Origin: UBA6901 sp964355495 | GTDB taxonomy: Bacteria; Pseudomonadota; Gammaproteobacteria; Acidiferrobacterales; UBA6901 | Length of the DNA stretch: 31,953 bases | Direction of reading: 5' to 3' | Assembly: GCA_964355495.1 (NCBI GenBank) | Contig: CAYHES010000008.1 | Location: forward strand, 1-31,953 | Shown: positions 1 to 7,027 of the stretch, one piece after another | Numbering within the stretch: the stretch's first letter is position 1 | Layout of the letters: the number at the start of each line of letters is the position of its first letter | Position numbers and translations under genes: made by a program | Notes under the pieces: generated by a model | Seen by the model: the letters and a program-made list of their open reading frames with translations, nothing else | The model's database searches: none | What the model was told of the DNA's origin: nothing

Positions 1-445
1 GGCCGCTGAACGGATGGGCTGAGGCCAGGTGCGCGACATGCGCGGCGCGGATGAATATTTTGGATGGCACGCAGCCGACGTTGACGCAGGTGCCACCGAT
101 CATGCCCGCTTCGATGATGGTGACGCGCGCGCCGGCCTCCGTCGCGCGGATCGCCGCGGCAAATGCCGCCGAGCCGCTGCCGATAATGGCGATGTGCAGC
201 CCGGTGCCCTGGCCTTTTTTCGGCGCGGCTGCCGTGTCTTCGGCGCGGCTGGCACCGTAGCCTTTCGCGGCCACCGCCCGGATCAGGTGATCGGCACTTG
301 CGTCGTCTTCAGCCTCGACACGCGCGAGCGCATCGTCGTACGAAACCTTGGCGCGTACGCCGGGCAGCGCATTGAGCGCTTGTTCCACGGTCTGGGCGCA
401 GTGGTCGCAGGTCATGCCGGTAATGCGCAGTGTTGTCGTGCTCAT
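1..445 (-). CDS. merA: Mercuric reductase MerA, N-terminal part (cut by window edge)
   Basis: Cytoplasmic flavoenzyme that reduces Hg(II) to volatile Hg(0) with NADPH. The 148 visible codons begin with an HMA metal-binding domain (GMTCDHC at about residues 10-16), then a linker, then the FAD-binding Rossmann start (IAIIGSGSAAFAAA) and the redox-active disulfide motif GGTCVNVGCVPSK. This order, HMA domain fused to a disulfide oxidoreductase, is diagnostic of MerA. The ATG is chosen because it gives the standard HMA start; merP ends 56 bases upstream, so the gene is third in merTPA. The catalytic core and the C-terminal vicinal cysteines lie outside the window, so activity cannot be judged. Confidence 0.96.
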   Translation of the reverse strand, partial: MSTTTLRITGMTCDHCAQTVEQALNALPGVRAKVSYDDALARVEAEDDASADHLIRAVAAKGYGASRAEDTAAAPKKGQGTGLHIAIIGSGSAAFAAAIRATEAGARVTIIEAGMIGGTCVNVGCVPSKIFIRAAHVAHLASAHPFSG

Positions 446-501
446 GGTTGCCTGCCTCGTCACAGCGGTTCGTTTTACGCGTGCACTCCGTGCATTCGAT
501 T

Positions 502-801
502 TCAGTGCACAAGTGTTGATGGATACCCGGCCTCGGTCGTGGCCCAGGTCAGATCGGCGACTTTGGCTTTTGCGGGGTCGAACGTGACCGTAGCGGTCTT
601 GGTCTCGAAGTCGGCCTTGGCTTTGGTGACACCGGGCACCTTCTCCAATGCCTTGCGCACGGTGATTGGACAGGCGGAGCAGCTCATGTTTTCGACCTTG
701 AGTGTGACGGTCTTGAGTTCGGTTGTGTCAGCCGCCGGGGCGGCGAGCGGCACGGCCGAAAGCAGCAGGAAGGTGGTCAGTACAGCCAGGATATGACGCA
801 T
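502..801 (-). CDS. merP: Periplasmic mercury-binding protein MerP
   Basis: Small periplasmic Hg(II) scavenger that passes the ion to MerT. The 99-residue product has a signal peptide (about residues 1-24, ending APA/AD) and one HMA domain with the motif MSCSAC (Cys41, Cys44), followed by the ferredoxin-like fold ending in the GYPS turn typical of MerP. The length matches the family. The start is the ATG 17 bases after the merT stop, preceded by a purine-rich GAGGAGA site; a longer in-frame reading upstream would run through merT and is not credible. Second gene of merTPA. Confidence 0.96.
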   Translation of the reverse strand: MRHILAVLTTFLLLSAVPLAAPAADTTELKTVTLKVENMSCSACPITVRKALEKVPGVTKAKADFETKTATVTFDPAKAKVADLTWATTEAGYPSTLVH

Positions 802-818
802 GATGAATCTCCTCTCGG

Positions 819-1172
819 TTAGTCGAAAATGAACGGGACAAGCGCCGGGAAGACGAGCAGCCCGACGAGCAGCGCGCTCACTATCCAGAACACGGTGCGT
901 TGTTTGCGCAGATGCGTGGGCGCGGCGCAAGCCTTGCCCGGCGCGCAGGTTTGCGGCAGCCGATAGAGCTTGCGGAAGGCGAGACCGAGGAACACCAGCG
1001 TCGCGCCGATAAATATCGGCCGGAACGGTTCGAGCGCCGTAAGGCTGCCGATCCAGGCGCCGCTTACGCCGAGCGCGAGCAGTACTAGCGGTCCGACGCA
1101 ACAGACCGAGGCGGTCAGGCCGGCGATCACCCCGGCGATCAGGGTACGATTAGAAGTTGTGCTGTCGGTCAT
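819..1172 (-). CDS. merT: Mercuric ion transporter MerT
   Basis: Inner-membrane protein that takes Hg(II) from MerP and moves it to the cytoplasm for MerA. The 117-residue protein has three predicted membrane helices (about 10-35, 45-70, 92-115). The cysteine pair Cys24-Cys25 (SVCCVGPL) lies in the first helix and a second pair, Cys76 and Cys82 (TCAPGKAC), in the cytoplasmic loop, at the positions known for MerT. First gene of the operon, directly downstream of the MerR-type promoter at 1205-1235. Confidence 0.97.
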   Translation of the reverse strand: MTDSTTSNRTLIAGVIAGLTASVCCVGPLVLLALGVSGAWIGSLTALEPFRPIFIGATLVFLGLAFRKLYRLPQTCAPGKACAAPTHLRKQRTVFWIVSALLVGLLVFPALVPFIFD

Positions 1173-1204
1173 GGGTTAGCCCGCTTCTGTTAGCCAGGCC
1201 GCAA

Positions 1205-1235
1205 GTCTAGAGTGCGTACCTAGGTACGGAGTCAA
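1205..1235 (-). promoter_or_regulatory. MerR-type promoter/operator of merTPA
   Basis: Read leftward, TTGACT (-35, 1230-1235) is separated from a CTAGAC/TCTAGA -10 (1205-1211) by 18-19 bp. The long spacer is the hallmark of MerR-family promoters, which need DNA untwisting by the metal-bound regulator. The spacer holds a perfect 14-bp palindrome, CGTACCTAGGTACG (1215-1228), close to the known mercury operator with GTAC half-sites. merT starts about 30 bases downstream. No MerR gene lies next to it inside the window. Confidence 0.85.
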
Positions 1236-1254
1236 GCGGCAATGGGCCGGTATT

Positions 1255-1827
1255 TCAGGGAAGGCGCGTGAACACCTTGCGCAGTGCGAGCGGCGACAGC
1301 GCGCCCTGGATGAGCACCGCGCGCCCGTCTTTGGCCGTGAACAGCATGCTCGGGACGACCGGGATGTCGAGGCCATTGAGCAGCCGTTCATTGGTGCGCA
1401 GCTTCTGTTCCGTCTCGCTCGACGGGATATCCTCTTCGATATCGCCGCTATAGGTCTCGCCGCGGTAGCGCTCTTCGTTCTGCCGCAGGGCCGCGAGGGG
1501 GACCGGCGCTTGCAGGATGGCCGCGGCCTTGCCGGGGCTGGTCGCGTTCACCACCGCCACCGGAATCCAGCGCAGTTGCAAGTCGTGCGAACCGATGAGG
1601 GAACGCAGGTTTCGGTAGAGGAGCGCGCAGGACGGGCAATTCGGGTCGAAGAAAATATACACCGCGCGTCCGCCCTGACCTTCGGCGATCCAGGTCGCCT
1701 TCGGGACGGCCGCGAGTACCGCATCCGCTCGGGATGACGGTTGGGTCGCGTCCGCGGTCGCGATGGTGTTCAGAAGAATCACGCAGGTCAAGGTGAGCGT
1801 GCGTGCCAGCACACTGAACGTGTTCAT
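1255..1827 (-). CDS. DsbG/DsbC-like periplasmic thiol-disulfide protein
   Basis: Predicted periplasmic thioredoxin-fold protein of 190 residues with a signal peptide (about 1-25) and an active site FFDPNCPSC (Cys64, Cys67), similar to the DPNCPYC site of DsbC/DsbG. A cis-proline context is visible as IPVVPSMLF near residue 163. It lacks an obvious N-terminal dimerisation domain of full DsbC length. The ATG at 1827 is preferred over one 39 bases upstream, because the upstream one overlaps the -10 box at 1865-1870, and because GGAG lies just before 1827. It has its own MerR-type promoter and is divergent from the HMA/thioredoxin/CcdA operon, so it probably refolds or re-reduces thiols damaged by metal. 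The partner specificity is inference. Confidence 0.85.
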   Translation of the reverse strand: MNTFSVLARTLTLTCVILLNTIATADATQPSSRADAVLAAVPKATWIAEGQGGRAVYIFFDPNCPSCALLYRNLRSLIGSHDLQLRWIPVAVVNATSPGKAAAILQAPVPLAALRQNEERYRGETYSGDIEEDIPSSETEQKLRTNERLLNGLDIPVVPSMLFTAKDGRAVLIQGALSPLALRKVFTRLP

Positions 1828-1864
1828 GCGGGGTCTCCTGTCGCGCCTGCGAAGCATGCCGTTC

Positions 1865-1895
1865 ATGCTAGGCCCTGGAGGCTACTCCAGGTCAA
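1865..1895 (-). promoter_or_regulatory. MerR-type promoter for the DsbG-like gene
   Basis: Leftward TTGACC (-35, 1890-1895), exactly 19 bp of spacer, then TAGCAT (-10, 1865-1870). The spacer contains the dyad CTGGAG-4-CTCCAG (1875-1890). The half-sites are the same as in the facing promoter at 1936-1966 and different from the merT operator, so one regulator, plausibly the MerR-family protein encoded at 3919-4314, should control both divergent units. Confidence 0.85.
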
Positions 1896-1935
1896 GCCTT
1901 TCCGGCATCCGCCGGCAACCGCGCGCGCTGGAACC

Positions 1936-1966
1936 TTGACTTGGAGTTAACTCCAGGGTGTAGGGT
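1936..1966 (+). promoter_or_regulatory. MerR-type promoter for the HMA-Trx-CcdA-MerR operon
   Basis: TTGACT (-35, 1936-1941), 19-bp spacer, TAGGGT (-10, 1961-1966). The spacer carries a perfect 14-bp palindrome TGGAGTTAACTCCA (1942-1955). The 19-bp spacing and the centred dyad are those of metal-responsive MerR-family promoters. It drives the gene beginning at 1989. Confidence 0.88.
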
Positions 1967-1988
1967 GTCGGATTCAAGCGAGGTGCTC

Positions 1989-2297
1989 ATGCGAAAACTG
2001 ATGGTGGTGTTCTTGGCATTGTGGTTTGTACCGCTCCCGGCCGTCGCGGCCGGTCCCGGCGCCGTGGTCGAGGCACAGATCAAGAACATGGCTTGCCCGG
2101 CCTGTGCCCGTGCCGTAGGCGAGCGGATCAGCGAGTTGCCGGGCGTGCAGGATGTCAAGATCAGTCTCAAGACCGACACGGCCCGCGTGGTCATGGCCCC
2201 CGGCCGGAGGCCCGACGTGGAGGCGATCAAGAAGGCGATCGCCGCTGCTGGCTTTGAGCCCGGTGCCGCGACGGTCCACCCCAAGGACCAGAAATGA
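1989..2297 (+). CDS. Periplasmic HMA-domain (MerP-like) metal-binding protein
   Basis: A 102-residue protein with a signal peptide (about 1-21, ending AVAA) and one heavy-metal-associated domain with the metal motif NMACPAC (Cys36, Cys39). It differs from the MerP at 502-801 in the motif (CPAC rather than CSAC) and most of the sequence, so it is a diverged paralogue rather than a copy. The ATG at 1989 follows a GCGAGG site and gives a clean signal peptide. First gene of a MerR-controlled operon followed by a thioredoxin and CcdA-like proteins. Hg(II), Cu(I) or another soft metal could be the ligand; the sequence does not decide. Confidence 0.85.
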   Translation: MRKLMVVFLALWFVPLPAVAAGPGAVVEAQIKNMACPACARAVGERISELPGVQDVKISLKTDTARVVMAPGRRPDVEAIKKAIAAAGFEPGAATVHPKDQK

Positions 2298-2340
2298 CGG
2301 CGAACCCGGCAAGCGCATCGGAATATAAGGAGTTGACGTG

Positions 2341-2616
2341 ATGGCGATCAAGGTTGAAGTTTTTTCCTCCCCGGGCTGCGGTAAGTGCGGCCATGCCAAG
2401 GAGGTGTTGAAGAAGATCGCCACCGAGATCGGTGGCGGCCGGATCGAGTGGCGCGAGGTCAACGTGCTGGACGAGCTGGACTACGCGGTGCGCCTCGGCG
2501 TGCTGTCCACGCCGGCGATCGCGGTGAACGGCAAGCTCGTATTCACCGCACTGCCTTCTGCCACGAAACTGCGTCAAACACTGGAGCAGGAACTCCGCGA
2601 AGGAGGCGCGACATGA
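2341..2616 (+). CDS. Small thioredoxin/glutaredoxin-like protein (CGKC)
   Basis: A 91-residue thioredoxin-fold protein without signal peptide, so cytoplasmic. Active site SSPGCGKC (Cys13, Cys16) after the first beta strand and the cis-proline region VLSTPAIAVNGK mark it as a small redox-active disulfide protein of the glutaredoxin-like thioredoxin type. An AAGGAG site lies before the start; ATG at 2341 is chosen, with GTG at 2338 also possible. Its stop overlaps the start of the next gene (ATGA), which implies translational coupling. It probably feeds electrons to the CcdA-like membrane proteins downstream; this is inferred from context. Confidence 0.85.
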   Translation: MAIKVEVFSSPGCGKCGHAKEVLKKIATEIGGGRIEWREVNVLDELDYAVRLGVLSTPAIAVNGKLVFTALPSATKLRQTLEQELREGGAT

Positions 2617-3224
2617 CGGCCTGGACCCTTGTTCTGGTGGCTGCGGTGCTCGGGGCGCTGTCGTTCTTAGAGCCCTGCACCATCGCCACGCACACACTGT
2701 TCTCTGCGCGCAGCCACGCGCGGGCCTGGCCGTATTGTTGCCGCGAGCTGCTGTTGCTCTGGCTCACGCGCAGCCTGCTCGCCGTCGGCCTGCTGCTTCT
2801 GACCGTGGCGGCGAGCACGCCGCCGCACTGGGGCGGTTACTTTCCGAGCGTGATCCTCGCGGGAATGGCGACGTTGTACGTCGTGTCGCGCTTCTTGTAT
2901 ATCCCGGTACCGCACCTGGAGTTTCATCGTCTCGTTCCGGGCGGCGTGCGTCTGCCGCAGGCGGCGCAGCTCGGTCTCACCCTTCCGGCCTGCACGTTGC
3001 CGCTCTTCGTCATCGTGCTCGGCCTGACCATCACGCTCGATTCCTACCCGCTGGCGGTCATTGGCGGTTTGCTGTTTGCGAGCCTCTTCACGTTGCCGAC
3101 CGCCGTCACCTCCGTGACGGGACTGTCCGTGGCCGGCCAGCGCTTTCTCAAGGCGTCGGCGACGGCCACGCCCTACATCACGGGCGTGCTGTTGTACGGC
3201 GCGGCCGCGTATCTTTTATTCTGA
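2613..3224 (+). CDS. CcdA/DsbD-like membrane electron-transfer protein A
   Basis: A 203-residue integral membrane protein with about six hydrophobic segments. Helix 1 contains SFLEPCT (Cys22) and the fourth segment contains LTLPACTLPL (Cys127). These resemble the paired Pro-Cys sites of CcdA and the DsbD transmembrane domain, which move reducing equivalents from cytoplasmic thioredoxin to the periplasm. An extra Cys42-Cys43 pair lies in the first loop. Overlaps the thioredoxin gene by four bases. Assignment to the CcdA superfamily rests on these motifs and context; a merT-like metal transport role is a weaker alternative. Confidence 0.7.
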   Translation: MTAWTLVLVAAVLGALSFLEPCTIATHTLFSARSHARAWPYCCRELLLLWLTRSLLAVGLLLLTVAASTPPHWGGYFPSVILAGMATLYVVSRFLYIPVPHLEFHRLVPGGVRLPQAAQLGLTLPACTLPLFVIVLGLTITLDSYPLAVIGGLLFASLFTLPTAVTSVTGLSVAGQRFLKASATATPYITGVLLYGAAAYLLF

Positions 3225-3233
3225 GGAGCGTTC

Positions 3234-3914
3234 ATGGATATTGAATCCCTGCGCCTGGCGCTGGAACAGGCAAGCCTGACCGGGCTCGCCATCGGCTTCG
3301 CCGCCGGCTTCATCTTCAGCTTCAATCCCGTGGCGATCGCCGCGATCCCGGTGACGCTCGCCTATGTCACCAAGGCGCATGAGCCGAAGCGCGCGCTACG
3401 AATCGGCGGCGCCTTCATCGCCGGGATGATCGTGATCCATGTCGTGCTGGGTGCAGGAGCCGCCATGGGCGGGGAGTGGGTCAAGAAAATCCTGGGACGC
3501 GAGTGGGGCGCGGTGCTTGGCCCCATTCTGATCGTCCTCGGACTCATGTGGCCGGGGTGGCTCAAGTTCCGCCTGCCGTGGTTTTCCATGCGCGCGGAGC
3601 GGGTCGGCGGCGCGTGGGGCGCGTTTCTGCTCGGCATTCCGTTCTCGGTCGCGATCTGTCCCGCGTGCACCCCGGCGCTGTTGGTGATGCTGACCGCGGC
3701 CGCCGGCATCGGCTCGCTGCCATTCGGGTTCGCGCTGCTCCTGGCGTTCGCCCTCGGGCGCTCGGTGCCGATCATCCTGGGAGCGGTTAGTATCGGCTGG
3801 TTGGAGTCGCTCAAGCTGCTCACGCGCTGGCAGAACGTCTTCGAGATCGTGGGCGGGTTGACGCTGATTGCCAGTGGGGCCTACCTTATTAACGAATACC
3901 TTTTCCTGATGTGA
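3234..3914 (+). CDS. CcdA/DsbD-like membrane protein B
   Basis: A 226-residue protein with six predicted membrane helices. The first helix has SFNPVAI, where the usual Pro-Cys of CcdA is Pro-Val, while the fourth has AICPACTPALL (Cys142, Cys145). So the first half-site is lost and the second is doubled. A GAGGAG site sits just before the ATG, nine bases after the previous stop. With its neighbour it forms a tandem CcdA-like pair, which may act as a heterodimer in which the redox cysteines are divided between subunits. That division is an inference. Confidence 0.72.
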   Translation: MDIESLRLALEQASLTGLAIGFAAGFIFSFNPVAIAAIPVTLAYVTKAHEPKRALRIGGAFIAGMIVIHVVLGAGAAMGGEWVKKILGREWGAVLGPILIVLGLMWPGWLKFRLPWFSMRAERVGGAWGAFLLGIPFSVAICPACTPALLVMLTAAAGIGSLPFGFALLLAFALGRSVPIILGAVSIGWLESLKLLTRWQNVFEIVGGLTLIASGAYLINEYLFLM

Positions 3915-3918
3915 GCCC

Positions 3919-4314
3919 GTGGGCCAATACCGAATCGGCGAGGTGACCGACATACTCGGCCTGAGTGCCGATACGCTGCGCTATTACGAGCGCATCGGCC
4001 TGCTGCCCAGGGTCGCGCGCAATGCCGCGGGTATTCGCTTCTATAACGATCAGGATATCTCGCGCATCAAATTCATCCAGCGCGCGCAGAAGATGAACTT
4101 CACGCTTGCCGAGATTGCCGAGCTGCTCAGGATGCGTGTGGCCCCGCAGCGGGCGCGCACGCCGGTGCGCGAACTTACGGCGAAGAAACTCGTCGAGGTG
4201 GAGAATCAGGTAAAAGAACTCCAGACACTGCGCGATGAACTGCAACTACTGCTCAACCTGTGTGCCAGCGGCCGCCGAAGCTGCGCGATCATCAAGAAGA
4301 TCGACAAATTCTGA
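3919..4314 (+). CDS. MerR-family metal-responsive regulator
   Basis: A 131-residue MerR-family protein: winged helix-turn-helix at 3-40 (YRIGEVTDILGLSADTLRYY), second helical part to about 70, the long dimerisation helix (about 85-113), and a C-terminal metal loop NLCASGRRSC (Cys115, Cys122). Spacing is Cys-x6-Cys, shorter than the x7 of CueR and the x8 of MerR. No cysteine is present near residues 79-82, where MerR, PbrR and ZntR have one. It starts at GTG only four bases after the preceding stop, so it is the last gene of the operon and probably autoregulated through the promoters at 1865-1966. The inducing metal cannot be assigned. Confidence 0.9.
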   Translation: MGQYRIGEVTDILGLSADTLRYYERIGLLPRVARNAAGIRFYNDQDISRIKFIQRAQKMNFTLAEIAELLRMRVAPQRARTPVRELTAKKLVEVENQVKELQTLRDELQLLLNLCASGRRSCAIIKKIDKF

Positions 4315-4368
4315 GTGTTGCCCGTGACCGGCCGCGGGTTCGCCACACCGGACAGTGCCGACGCCGTC

Positions 4369-5166
4369 CTACTTGCTGCGCAGGCCGGCAAGCCATTCTA
4401 CAATTTGTTTCTTCAACGGCTCATACTGGTCGGTGAAAAAGTGATTGGCGTCCGGTACCCGCACGGCGCTGTAGCCCTTGTTGCCGGCCGCTTGCGCGGC
4501 CGCGCGTCGGGCCTCGTTGTAGGACAGGACCTCGTGCAGATCGTTGGCGCCGTAGATATCGAGCACCGGCACACGCACCGACTTCAGCATGAGTGCCGGC
4601 TGCATCGTGTCCGGCCCATTAGCAAACGTGCTCAGGCCGATGGCCACAATGCCGGTGATGGATGCCTGCGGGTGTTTGGCAGTATAGGCCACCGCCGTCA
4701 TGGCGCCGCTCGAATGGCCGATGAGCAATACGTGCTTGACACCTTTCTGTTTCAGGTACTGGATGCCGGCATCGATACGCTCGAATGCCTCAGGAAAAGT
4801 TTTTCCGTAGGCGCCGAACGGGGCATCGGCCGCCAGAATGGGCATCTGCAGCGACAGGGTGTGGAAGCCGGCCTCGGCGAGATCGGCGCGCAGGTTGTCA
4901 ATGAATCCCCAGGCTGGGTGCACGCCGCGCCCGTGGAGCAGGATCACGCCCCGATTACCGGCTTGCACCGGCGGTGCATACAGCGCGAGAAATTTTAGCC
5001 GGCGGGCGCTGAGCCAGACCGGCTCGCCCACGACCACCGTGTCCACAACCTGGTCGGCCCAGTTCTTTTCGCGCTGTATGTTAGACGTGGTTTGAGCGGC
5101 GACCTGGCCTGACAGGAAGCCAGCCAGCAACAAGACAACCAGCTGCGAAAACCGTTTGTTGTGCAT
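4369..5166 (-). CDS. Secreted alpha/beta-hydrolase, DUF3530-like
   Basis: A 265-residue protein with a signal peptide (about 1-24, ending VAAQ) and an alpha/beta-hydrolase fold. The nucleophile elbow is GHSSGA (Ser152), the acid is probably Asp209 (IYGANDLHEV) and the base His242 (PDANHFF). The oxyanion region is ILLHGRG. These features fit the DUF3530 family, whose substrate is unknown. The start at 5166 is preferred over one 39 bases upstream because it begins directly with the basic n-region of the signal peptide. It is convergent with the MerR operon and divergent from rpe; nothing in the context points to a function. Confidence 0.8.
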   Translation of the reverse strand: MHNKRFSQLVVLLLAGFLSGQVAAQTTSNIQREKNWADQVVDTVVVGEPVWLSARRLKFLALYAPPVQAGNRGVILLHGRGVHPAWGFIDNLRADLAEAGFHTLSLQMPILAADAPFGAYGKTFPEAFERIDAGIQYLKQKGVKHVLLIGHSSGAMTAVAYTAKHPQASITGIVAIGLSTFANGPDTMQPALMLKSVRVPVLDIYGANDLHEVLSYNEARRAAAQAAGNKGYSAVRVPDANHFFTDQYEPLKKQIVEWLAGLRSK

Positions 5167-5310
5167 GGCCTCTGTCCTTGTTGGCTGGGTAGTGCTATCA
5201 GGCAAGTATAGTCAATTCCGGCGTGGGGCTGAAAACTCCGACCCAATCCGGTAAAGTGCCCGTCTTTCAGGCGCTGTCCTGGTCCCCAAACCGATTCAAA
5301 AGGAACACCC

Positions 5311-6003
5311 ATGCGTGACTACAAGATTGCCCCGTCGATCCTGTCGGCTGACTTTGCCCGCCTCGGCGAGGAAGTGAACAATGTCCTCGCCTCCGGCACC
5401 GATATCGTGCATTTCGATGTGATGGACAATCACTATGTGCCGAACCTGACCATTGGTCCGCTGGTGTGCGAGGCGTTGCGCAAGCACGGCATCAAGGCCG
5501 ATATCGACGTGCACCTGATGGTCAAGCCGGTGGATCGCATCATCCCGGACTTTGCCAAGGCCGGGGCCACCTATATCACCTTCCACCCCGAGGCGAGCGA
5601 GCATATCGACCGCACGCTGCAGCTCATTAAAGGCGAGGGCTGCAAGGCCGGCCTGGTATTCAACCCGGCCACGTCTCTGGAACACCTGAAATACGTTCTG
5701 GACAAGATCGACATGGTGCTGCTCATGAGCGTCAACCCAGGTTTCGGCGGCCAGAGCTTCATTCGCGCCACACTCGACAAGCTGCGCGAGGCGCGCAAGC
5801 TGATCGACGCCAGCGGCCGGCCGATCCGCCTTGAAGTCGACGGCGGCGTGAAGGCCGACAACATCCGTGAGATCGCCGAGGCCGGCGCCGACACCTTCGT
5901 GGCCGGTTCGGCCATCTTCGGCGCCGGCAAGGCCAGCGACCCGCAGCGCTACAACACGGTGGTCAAGGCGATGCGCGACGAACTCGCCAAGGTCAAGGGC
6001 TAA
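5311..6003 (+). CDS. rpe: Ribulose-phosphate 3-epimerase
   Basis: Interconverts ribulose 5-phosphate and xylulose 5-phosphate in the pentose phosphate or Calvin cycle. The 230-residue TIM-barrel protein has the family landmarks: KIAPSILSADFARL at the start, HFDVMDNHYVPNLTIGP, DVHLMV, LMSVNPGFGGQSF and EVDGGV near the phosphate-binding C-terminal half. The start follows an AAAGGAA site. It leads the rpe-gph-trp gene order common in Proteobacteria. Confidence 0.97.
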   Translation: MRDYKIAPSILSADFARLGEEVNNVLASGTDIVHFDVMDNHYVPNLTIGPLVCEALRKHGIKADIDVHLMVKPVDRIIPDFAKAGATYITFHPEASEHIDRTLQLIKGEGCKAGLVFNPATSLEHLKYVLDKIDMVLLMSVNPGFGGQSFIRATLDKLREARKLIDASGRPIRLEVDGGVKADNIREIAEAGADTFVAGSAIFGAGKASDPQRYNTVVKAMRDELAKVKG

Positions 6004-6004
6004 A

Positions 6005-6166
6005 AACCTGCCGCAAAGGCGCAAAGGACGCAAAGAAAGGCTTTTGATTGTTCTTTTTCTGGCCTCTGTGTTTCTGTGGTAGGCGGGCAAAGTTTGTTTA
6101 TTTCAGTGAACGGTCGGATTTATTTCTAAATATCTTTGCGTCCTTTGCGCCTTTGCGGCAGATGTT
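6005..6166. repeat. GCAAAG inverted-repeat element, copy 1
   Basis: Two arms face each other: CCGCAAAGGCGCAAAG and nine further bases on the left (from about 6010), and the exact reverse complement, 25 of 25 bases, on the right (about 6135-6159). The core separating them is about 100 bases and AT-rich. The arms consist of near-tandem 7-9 base units containing GCAAAG. Further copies lie at 10948, 12356, 15092 and 27174, with a diverged one at 14513. It fills the rpe-gph gap. Confidence 0.9.
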
Positions 6167-6200
6167 AAGCATGAAATCCACGGTCACCACTATAGGCACG

Positions 6201-6890
6201 ATGAAATTCCCGCTGGCCGTGAAAATGGTCATGATCGACCTCGACGGCACGCTCATCCATACCGCGCCGGATTTGGCCGCCTGCGCCAACCGCATGCTCG
6301 CCGATCTCGGCCGCGCGCTGGCCCCGGTCGAGACCGTGATGACCTGGATCGGCAACGGCGTGCCGCGCCTGGTGAAACGCGCGCTCACCGGCGACATGTG
6401 GGCCGAGCCGGAGGCGGTGTTGTTCGAGCGCGCCTTGGCGAACTTTCAGCAGCATTATCTGGCGCATGTCTCCGACCTGAGCAAGCCCTTTCCGGGAGTT
6501 GTAGCGGGCCTTGCGCGTCTTAAGGCGCGCGGCTTCCATTTGGCGTGTATCACCAACAAGGCCGAGGCCTTTACCCTGCCGCTGCTGCGCAATCTCGACT
6601 TGTTCAAGTATTTCGAGCTGGTGCTGTCCGGCGACTCCTTGCCGAAACAGAAACCCGATCCGTTGCCACTGCGGCATGCCTGCCAGCACTTCGGTATCAC
6701 CCCGGAGCATGGGATTCTCGTCGGCGATTCGAGCAACGATGTCGAAGCGGCGCGTGCCGCCGGCATGCCTGTTATTTGCGTGCCCTATGGTTATAATCAC
6801 GGCCACGATATCCGCGCGTCGCACCCGGATGCGGTGGTGGATTCGCTGGAGGCGGTTGAAACGTATCTGACTGTGTACACCGGGGCCTGA
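6201..6890 (+). CDS. gph: Phosphoglycolate phosphatase
   Basis: HAD-superfamily hydrolase of 229 residues that dephosphorylates 2-phosphoglycolate. HAD motif I is MIDLDGTL (Asp13, Asp15), motif II falls around CITNK, motif III Lys in LPKQKPDP, and motif IV GILVGDSSNDVEAA. The helical cap domain lies between motifs I and II. The ATG at 6201 is chosen because it is clear of the preceding repeat and gives the usual short N-terminus before motif I; ATGs at 6162 and 6171 are in frame but 6162 lies inside the repeat arm. Confidence 0.93.
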   Translation: MKFPLAVKMVMIDLDGTLIHTAPDLAACANRMLADLGRALAPVETVMTWIGNGVPRLVKRALTGDMWAEPEAVLFERALANFQQHYLAHVSDLSKPFPGVVAGLARLKARGFHLACITNKAEAFTLPLLRNLDLFKYFELVLSGDSLPKQKPDPLPLRHACQHFGITPEHGILVGDSSNDVEAARAAGMPVICVPYGYNHGHDIRASHPDAVVDSLEAVETYLTVYTGA

Positions 6891-6907
6891 GCCCCATCAC
6901 CGGAACC

Positions 6908-7027
6908 ATGACGCAGACGAAAAAAAGAATGCAGGACGAACGATGGCCGGGCCGTGCCTGCCCGACGCTGTCCCGTTTTCGTCGAACCGATCCGGTGGTG
7001 AACCATGGTGTTGAACAAAGCCGAATT
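6908..7027 (+). other. Possible short leader reading frame upstream of trpE
   Basis: A 39-codon frame starts at ATG 6908, contains a single Trp (ERWPGRACP) and ends 23 bases inside trpE in another frame. Its position before trpE and overlap with the trpE start could mean translational coupling or attenuation. There are no consecutive Trp codons and no clear terminator/antiterminator pair, so this remains a suggestion. Confidence 0.2.

Noticed and set aside
5296..6090. Minus-strand frame opposite rpe
   Set aside because: Antisense of a highly conserved gene, with no recognisable domain.
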